Below are positions 59,649-64,000 of a DNA stretch of 64,000 nucleotides, one piece after another. Made by a program: the position numbers and the translations under genes. Below the pieces are notes generated by a model. It made no database searches. It was given only the letters and a program-made list of their open reading frames with translations, and was not told the DNA's origin. Within the stretch, counting starts at the first letter, position 1. Each line of letters starts with the position of its first letter. This DNA comes from Rossellomorea aquimaris (lineage in GTDB: Bacteria > Bacillota > Bacilli > Bacillales > Bacillaceae_B). The stretch spans positions 992,001-1,056,000 of the forward strand of contig NZ_JAIVAR010000001.1 of the NCBI RefSeq assembly GCF_020171925.1. Direction: 5' to 3'.

Positions 59649-60584
59649 TCAATGCTTGTGAGGCGACTGTCCATGACCATCACACATCCACGAATCCCCG
59701 TGCGGATGATCGGCACCTTCCAACTGGATCGTCACATGACCGATTCCCAAGTGATCGAGATCATGTTCAATACATCTGAGCAAGGACTGACATTCCTCTA
59801 TCGTCAACCCATCGTCGACCACCGCATGACAGGACAGCGCATTTTGTCCGGAGGTAATGCTCCATACATGCAAGTCATGGATGCCCTTCACCCCTTCGAC
59901 CGCCTCAATGGCTTCGATGATTTCATCCAATTCTACATCTTTCGGGGTGCCTTCCATCAGGATATGAACCGCATCTTTCGTCACTCTCCATCCGCTGATC
60001 AAGACGAGAATCGCGACGATGACACTGGCAAGTGGATCCGCCCAGCCCCAACCGAAGAAGATGATGCATAATGCAGCAACGATTGCGCCAACAGAACCGA
60101 GTAGATCTCCCAACACATGAAGGAATGCCGCACGCAGGTTCAAATTATCCTCTGTATCCCCGCGCATCAAAATCCAGGCCACTACGATATTGACGACCAA
60201 CCCGATCGACGCAATCAGGAGCATGCCTGTCGATGCCACTTCAGGCGGTTCCATAAACCGGTGGTAGGCTTCGTAGAATATGTAAATGGAGATGAGTAAA
60301 AGCGTAACTCCATTAAAGACGGCTGCCAAAATCTCAATGCGCTTATATCCGTAGGTTTTGCCGTAGTTAGCTACCTTTTCACCTATCGTGAAAGCCAACA
60401 CGCCTACACCGAGCGAAACGGCATCACTGAGCATATGACCAGCATCCGACAGCAAGGCAAGGCTGTTTGTCAAAAACCCGCCGATCGCTTCGATGATCAT
60501 ATAGATGGTGATGATGACAAAGCTTAGTAATAATGCTTTTTTATTGGCTCCATGCGTGTGATCATGTCCATGGTCATGTCCCAT
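59649..60584 (-). CDS. CDF-family zinc/cation exporter (CzcD-like)
   Basis: 311 residues. The His-rich N-terminus (GHDHGHDHTHG) and C-terminus (CDGHGQSPHKH) bind metal. Six helices carry the transport-site residues in SLALLSDAGHMLSDAVSLGV (helix 2) and LHVLGDLLGSVGAI (helix 5), with H/D pairs HxxxD as in zinc-selective CDF proteins. A cytoplasmic domain (~210-295) with IHDLHVWSITSGQNALSCH binds zinc and dimerises. It pumps Zn2+ (also Cd2+/Co2+) out using protons. The start is preceded by a duplicated ribosome site (see 60583-60644). Confidence 0.94.
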   Translation of the reverse strand: MGHDHGHDHTHGANKKALLLSFVIITIYMIIEAIGGFLTNSLALLSDAGHMLSDAVSLGVGVLAFTIGEKVANYGKTYGYKRIEILAAVFNGVTLLLISIYIFYEAYHRFMEPPEVASTGMLLIASIGLVVNIVVAWILMRGDTEDNLNLRAAFLHVLGDLLGSVGAIVAALCIIFFGWGWADPLASVIVAILVLISGWRVTKDAVHILMEGTPKDVELDEIIEAIEAVEGVKGIHDLHVWSITSGQNALSCHAVVDDGLTIEECQSLLRCIEHDLDHLGIGHVTIQLEGADHPHGDSWMCDGHGQSPHKH

Positions 60585-60644
60585 CTTATCCCTCCTGCTT
60601 CTCTTCTTATTATATCTTATCCCTCCTGCTTCTCTTCTTATTAT
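60583..60644 (-). repeat. 31-bp perfect tandem duplication in CDF leader
   Basis: A 31-bp unit occurs twice head to tail (60583-60613 and 60614-60644). On the minus strand each unit contains TATAATAAG-like sequence at its start or junction and the ribosome site GCAGGAGGGAT. The proximal copy serves the CDF start (GGAGGG, six-base spacing); the distal copy is a spare. Confidence 0.9.
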
Positions 60645-60765
60645 ATCTTGGCCCTATTTCCTTACCCTAAAACTATTATATGAACACATTATCATATACA
60701 CATATATAGCTGTCAACCATACGAAGACACCACCCGCGTTTCCTAATGTAAAAACTCCCCCTAAT

Positions 60766-60795
60766 GGAATATCTAAACATCTGAAGCGCATACTA
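60766..60795 (+). promoter_or_regulatory. Sigma-G-like promoter of the gerA-type operon
   Basis: GGAATA (60766-60771), 17-bp spacer, CATACTA (60789-60795), close to the forespore sigma-G consensus (TGMATA - CATNNTA). It lies 30 bp before the germination operon start, as expected for a forespore-expressed receptor. Confidence 0.55.
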
Positions 60796-60825
60796 CCATA
60801 CATAGATAATTAAAGGGTGAGCGTG

Positions 60826-62313
60826 ATGATAGAAGATGAATACATATCCTTAGAAGCCAGGGTTTCAGGGTTCCTATCGGCTCTGAACGACAGTTCCGAT
60901 ATTAAGTCCCGCACCCTTAGGCTTCATGATGGAGATCGTACCGCCTGTCTTGTATATATAGATGAGATTGTCGATACCAGTTCCATTCAGGAACACATCA
61001 TCGATCCCCTTTTAAACAAGACAGTGCCAGGAGATAATGACCTTTTCATCCCCGTTCTGATGCACTCCATCCTGGAAGTGACGAACTTGGAGATAGTCGA
61101 AGATGCAGAAAAGGCGCTTTCTAAACTGATTGAAGGATATACTGTTCTCTTTTTTGATGGAGAGGACACCATTATCGCTGCGGATACCGTAAAATTCAAA
61201 GAAAGATCGTTGACAACACCTAAAGGCCAACGAACGACAGAAGGTCCGGATCTCGGTTTCTCGGAAAGCCGGAGCGTGAATGTTGCGTTGATCCGGAAAT
61301 ACATAAAGAACCCGTCCCTTCATATTGAAACCGACTCGTATGGAAAAGAGACCGCGACAACCGTATCACTCGTTTATTTAGAAAATCTAGTGGACAAAGA
61401 GATTTTGGATGATATTAAACAGAAGCTTGAACAAATGTCGTATGATTCCATCATCGGATCAAACTATATCTCCGAGTACTTAACTAAGGAATCGAAGACG
61501 ATCTTTCCCCTCGTATTGAATTCGGACCGTCCGGATGTTGCGGCAGCTGAAGTATTGGAGGGGCGCGTCTGCATCCTGGTCGACGGGACGCCTTACAGTT
61601 TGATCGCCCCGGCTGTGTTCATCCAGTTTTTTCAATCAGCGGATGATTATTACGTCAACAGTCATGCCTCAAAACTGATACGCCCTATGCGGTTCATCCT
61701 TTTTTGGCTGTCCTTATATATACCCGCCCTCTATGTTGCGTTCACGACTTTCCACAAAGGATTACTGCCTGTGAACCTGCTGGTGGGGTTCCTTGCTCAG
61801 CGAGAAACGGTTCCATTTCCGACCGTTTTTGAGGTCCTGCTTGTACTGATCTTGACGGATGCGATCTATGAAGGGTCAAGTCGCCTGCCTCAGGGGGTCG
61901 TCGTCACCATTTCCCTGTTCGGGGCAATCGTGTTTGGCCAATCATCGGTGGAAGCCCAGCTTGTGCAGCCGATCACCTTGGTGATCATCAGTACATCATT
62001 TATCTTATCGAGTATCATCCCGATTGCGATTTTGAGCTACGCGACCAGAATCATAAAGTCAAGCTTGATCTTGATTGCCGCACTTCTCGGATTATATGGG
62101 CTTGCCCTATTTACGCTATTGCTTCTCGTCCATCTCTGTTATTTGCGTTCCTTCAAGGTTCCTTATCTTGCACCTGTTTCCCCTACAACGTGGAAGGATC
62201 TCAAGAAGGACGTCTTTTTCAGGAATCCAGTCCCGGATATCAACAAGAGTTTACCTCAGTTCCATAAGGAAGAGCCGATGAAAGAGAATCCTAAAAAGGG
62301 GGAAGACTCTTGA
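60826..62313 (+). CDS. Spore germination receptor subunit A (GerAA/GerKA-like)
   Basis: 495 residues. The N-terminal ~250 residues form the soluble GerA domain (DRTACLVYIDEIVDTSSIQE, VFFDGEDTIIAADT-like stretch, SESRSVNVALIRKYIKNPSLH), followed by the Ger-A membrane domain with five to six helices (RFILFWLSLYIPALYVAFTT onward) and a short polar C-tail. It is the A subunit of a nutrient germinant receptor in the spore inner membrane. ATG 60826 follows AAAGGGTGAGC. The TTGA overlap with the next gene shows translational coupling. The nutrient is unknown. Confidence 0.93.
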   Translation: MIEDEYISLEARVSGFLSALNDSSDIKSRTLRLHDGDRTACLVYIDEIVDTSSIQEHIIDPLLNKTVPGDNDLFIPVLMHSILEVTNLEIVEDAEKALSKLIEGYTVLFFDGEDTIIAADTVKFKERSLTTPKGQRTTEGPDLGFSESRSVNVALIRKYIKNPSLHIETDSYGKETATTVSLVYLENLVDKEILDDIKQKLEQMSYDSIIGSNYISEYLTKESKTIFPLVLNSDRPDVAAAEVLEGRVCILVDGTPYSLIAPAVFIQFFQSADDYYVNSHASKLIRPMRFILFWLSLYIPALYVAFTTFHKGLLPVNLLVGFLAQRETVPFPTVFEVLLVLILTDAIYEGSSRLPQGVVVTISLFGAIVFGQSSVEAQLVQPITLVIISTSFILSSIIPIAILSYATRIIKSSLILIAALLGLYGLALFTLLLLVHLCYLRSFKVPYLAPVSPTTWKDLKKDVFFRNPVPDINKSLPQFHKEEPMKENPKKGEDS

Positions 62314-63479
62314 ATCTGACTAACCTTCGAGTCATTGTCATCCTGTTCGTGCTGCTCGGCGCCATTGTTGTTGGCTATTTTAAGACGAATCTCTTGAATG
62401 AAGTCGAATTGGTCTCTGGACTTGGGATTGATAAGGTTGATGACCATTATTTAATCACCTTGCAAGTCTACAACCCTTCCGCCAATCAAAAAAATGCTGT
62501 CGATCCTACTGGCGGCTTTACGTATGTCCAGACAGGCAAGACCGTCCCTGATGCACTCATGAAAATACAGAAAGACACCTTGAAATTCGCCATTCTCGAT
62601 ACCCTCCAGATTGTCGCATTGAGTGAGCGACTCGTGAAGGAAGAAGGACTGGATGAATCACTCGACTTTTTGATCCGGGATCCGAAAGTGCCGTCACATA
62701 TCAATACGATCATCGTCAAAAACTACAGTCCGGATGTTTTCCTGAAGATCTTCACCCCCCAGCAGAAGCTTTCTGCACTTTATACGAAAACAATGCTCGA
62801 TAATTCCAAAAGTCTGTGGGGAAGTTTAGTGAACACATCTTCCGAAAGGATCAAAAGCATCCTAAAGGATGAGACGTCCGATGTTGCCATCCCTTACGTC
62901 GAGATTCTCGGTGATGTAGAAAAAGGGATGTCAATGGAGAATATCGAGGACTTCGCACCTGACACCATCATTGCCCTCAAAGGCTTTGCGGCATTCAAAG
63001 GAGAAAAGTTCAAGAGCTATCTGACATATAAGGAAAGTAATGTTCTTGCACTCGTGAAAGATGTCAACCAACTCACGTCCATTTCGTCAGAGTGTCCAGA
63101 TGGAGATGATGAGTTCTCCATCGAAACTGTCAAGACATCTTCCAAACTGAAAGCAATGAAAGACCCTGTGTCCTACGAGCTCAACGTCAACGTGCATGGA
63201 AATCTTGAGCAGAATACATGCAATGGGGACCTTACATCGATGGATTTCCAGAAGAAGCTCGCAGGTCAGATGGAAGAAAAAATCAAGTCCGATATCCATG
63301 AATTAATAGAGAAAGCGAAGGAAGAAGATACCGATTTCCTGGGGCTGAAAGACAGCCTTTACCGGAGACACCCCCACATTTGGGAGGAGAAAAAGAAAGA
63401 CGATGAGTTCCTGTCGAGTGCCAAAGTCAAGATTAATGTAAATGTCAATTTCATTCGGTTCGGCCACGTAAAGCATTAA
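62310..63479 (+). CDS. Spore germination receptor subunit C (Ger(x)C family)
   Basis: 389 residues from a TTG start, preceded by AAAGGGGGAAGACTC and overlapping the A gene stop. The N-terminal hydrophobic helix VIVILFVLLGAIVVGYF is followed by GLGIDKVDDHYLITLQVYNP, then LDFLIRDPKVPSHINTIIVK and the C-terminal SSAKVKINVNVNFIRFGHV, all typical for GerC. GerC proteins are usually lipoproteins with a cysteine about residue 18-22, but no cysteine is present at the N-terminus here, so this one appears anchored by its uncleaved helix. Gene order is A-C-B. Confidence 0.9.
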   Translation: MNLTNLRVIVILFVLLGAIVVGYFKTNLLNEVELVSGLGIDKVDDHYLITLQVYNPSANQKNAVDPTGGFTYVQTGKTVPDALMKIQKDTLKFAILDTLQIVALSERLVKEEGLDESLDFLIRDPKVPSHINTIIVKNYSPDVFLKIFTPQQKLSALYTKTMLDNSKSLWGSLVNTSSERIKSILKDETSDVAIPYVEILGDVEKGMSMENIEDFAPDTIIALKGFAAFKGEKFKSYLTYKESNVLALVKDVNQLTSISSECPDGDDEFSIETVKTSSKLKAMKDPVSYELNVNVHGNLEQNTCNGDLTSMDFQKKLAGQMEEKIKSDIHELIEKAKEEDTDFLGLKDSLYRRHPHIWEEKKKDDEFLSSAKVKINVNVNFIRFGHVKH

Positions 63480-63498
63480 GACGAAAGGAGACCCGAAC

Positions 63499-64000
63499 AT
63501 GAACAAAGTATCCATTTCCACGCTGGAGCTATGCTCGATGATGCTCCTCTTTTTAACCGGGAGTACGATTGTGGTTGGGTTGAATTTCAGCGCCCGGGAA
63601 GACAGCTTCCTTGCTACAATGATCGAAATAGGCTTCGGCCTTGTCTTAATTTATTTTTATCTCCTTATCGTCAAAAAAAGCTCGTGGAAAGAATTCGTCC
63701 CCCTATTGGAATTTGGGTTGGGATCGATTCTTTCCAAAGTTTTTGCCATCGTGTTCAGCTTATACTTCCTCTATATCGCCGGTCGTGTCATGAATGACTT
63801 TGCCTTCTTCACCACACAGGTCCTTTATCCGAATGCCCCCATTTGGGTGGCGTCCGTGCCTTTTTTGATCGTTGTCGGCTATTGCCTCATGTTGGGGATC
63901 GAGGCTGTATCAAGGAGTGCCGTCATCATGATGGCTTCCTCACTGTTCATCCTGGTCATCCTTTGGCTCCTCGGCTTCTTTTCCGAGGAGTTTGATGCTG
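63499..64000 (+). CDS. Spore germination receptor subunit B (GerB permease), 3' end outside window
   Basis: The first 167 residues are in the window. The ATG lies eight bases after GAAAGGAG (63483-63490). Predicted helices include STLELCSMMLLFLTGSTIVVG, given in part as LELCSMMLLFLTG, IEIGFGLVLIYFYLLIV and VFAIVFSLYFLYIAGRVM. The sequence fits the GerB/GerKB endospore germination permease family, APC-like transporters that bind the germinant. It begins 19 bp after the C gene, forming the A-C-B operon. Confidence 0.9.
   Translation, partial: MNKVSISTLELCSMMLLFLTGSTIVVGLNFSAREDSFLATMIEIGFGLVLIYFYLLIVKKSSWKEFVPLLEFGLGSILSKVFAIVFSLYFLYIAGRVMNDFAFFTTQVLYPNAPIWVASVPFLIVVGYCLMLGIEAVSRSAVIMMASSLFILVILWLLGFFSEEFDA

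Overview
The window looks like a chromosomal segment of an endospore-forming Bacillaceae (Bacillus/Rossellomorea-like). The evidence is strong AGGAGG-type ribosome binding sites, frequent TTG and GTG starts, Rho-independent hairpins, a gerA-type germination operon with a sigma-G-like promoter, a short gamma-type spore-protein relative, and Fur, PerR and PhoP-like boxes. There are no rRNA, tRNA, IS or phage genes. It is a mosaic of small metabolic, transport and regulatory units, mostly on the minus strand. The genus is not determined.

Layout. 1-4.5 kb: a HEAT-like protein (cut by the window edge), two small proteins, a spore-protein-like gene, and an aldehyde dehydrogenase/SDR pair. 4.5-5.5 kb: a gene-free repeat block with an imperfect ~430-bp duplication. 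5.5-9.2 kb: TSUP exporter divergent from a LysR regulator, a decayed histidine kinase, and a PH-like/CPBP protease. 9.7-16.9 kb: a beta-glucoside regulon (LacI, binding protein, two permeases, GH1, GH30) with three CGAAA-NNNN-TTTCG operators. 17.5-26.4 kb: small membrane protein, AlkD-like, methyltransferase, nucleotidyltransferase, YcsI-like, unknown membrane pair, zinc-free oxidoreductase, DrrAB-type ABC exporter. 26.7-28.9 kb: katG. 29-35.3 kb: a seven-gene minus-strand operon for uptake and cleavage of a phosphorus compound (binding protein, phosphodiesterase-like enzyme, two permeases, ATPase, DeoR regulator, PHP phosphoesterase), preceded by a PhoP-like box. 35.8-45.4 kb: secreted LTD protein, HxlR/VOC pair, Fur-box DoxX, lactonase, Dph6-like ATPase, LprI-like lipoprotein, membrane pair, kinase with a T-box-like leader. 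45.7-49.8 kb: a giant S8 protease with cohesin-like and dockerin-like domains. 50-64 kb: ArsR/MFS pair, old-yellow-enzyme, acyl-CoA ligase, ECF sigma/anti-sigma, acetyltransferase, DUF3891-like, CDF zinc exporter, gerA-C-B operon (cut by the window edge).

The least explained content is intergenic. (i) Several gaps carry arrays in which a 8-11 bp word recurs every 20-21 bp while the bases between are not conserved. Different gaps use different words (TATGCTCC, TATTATCAAAA, CGCGCAAA, ATTC-plus-A-tract). Two helical turns per unit suggests an array read on one DNA face. (ii) Five 52-bp palindromes with identical 14-bp arms lie 0-5 bp beyond a stop codon, and a degenerate half copy lies 17 bp beyond another. 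(iii) GGGACAGGTACC-type elements form a related family. These were read by eye and not tested statistically.
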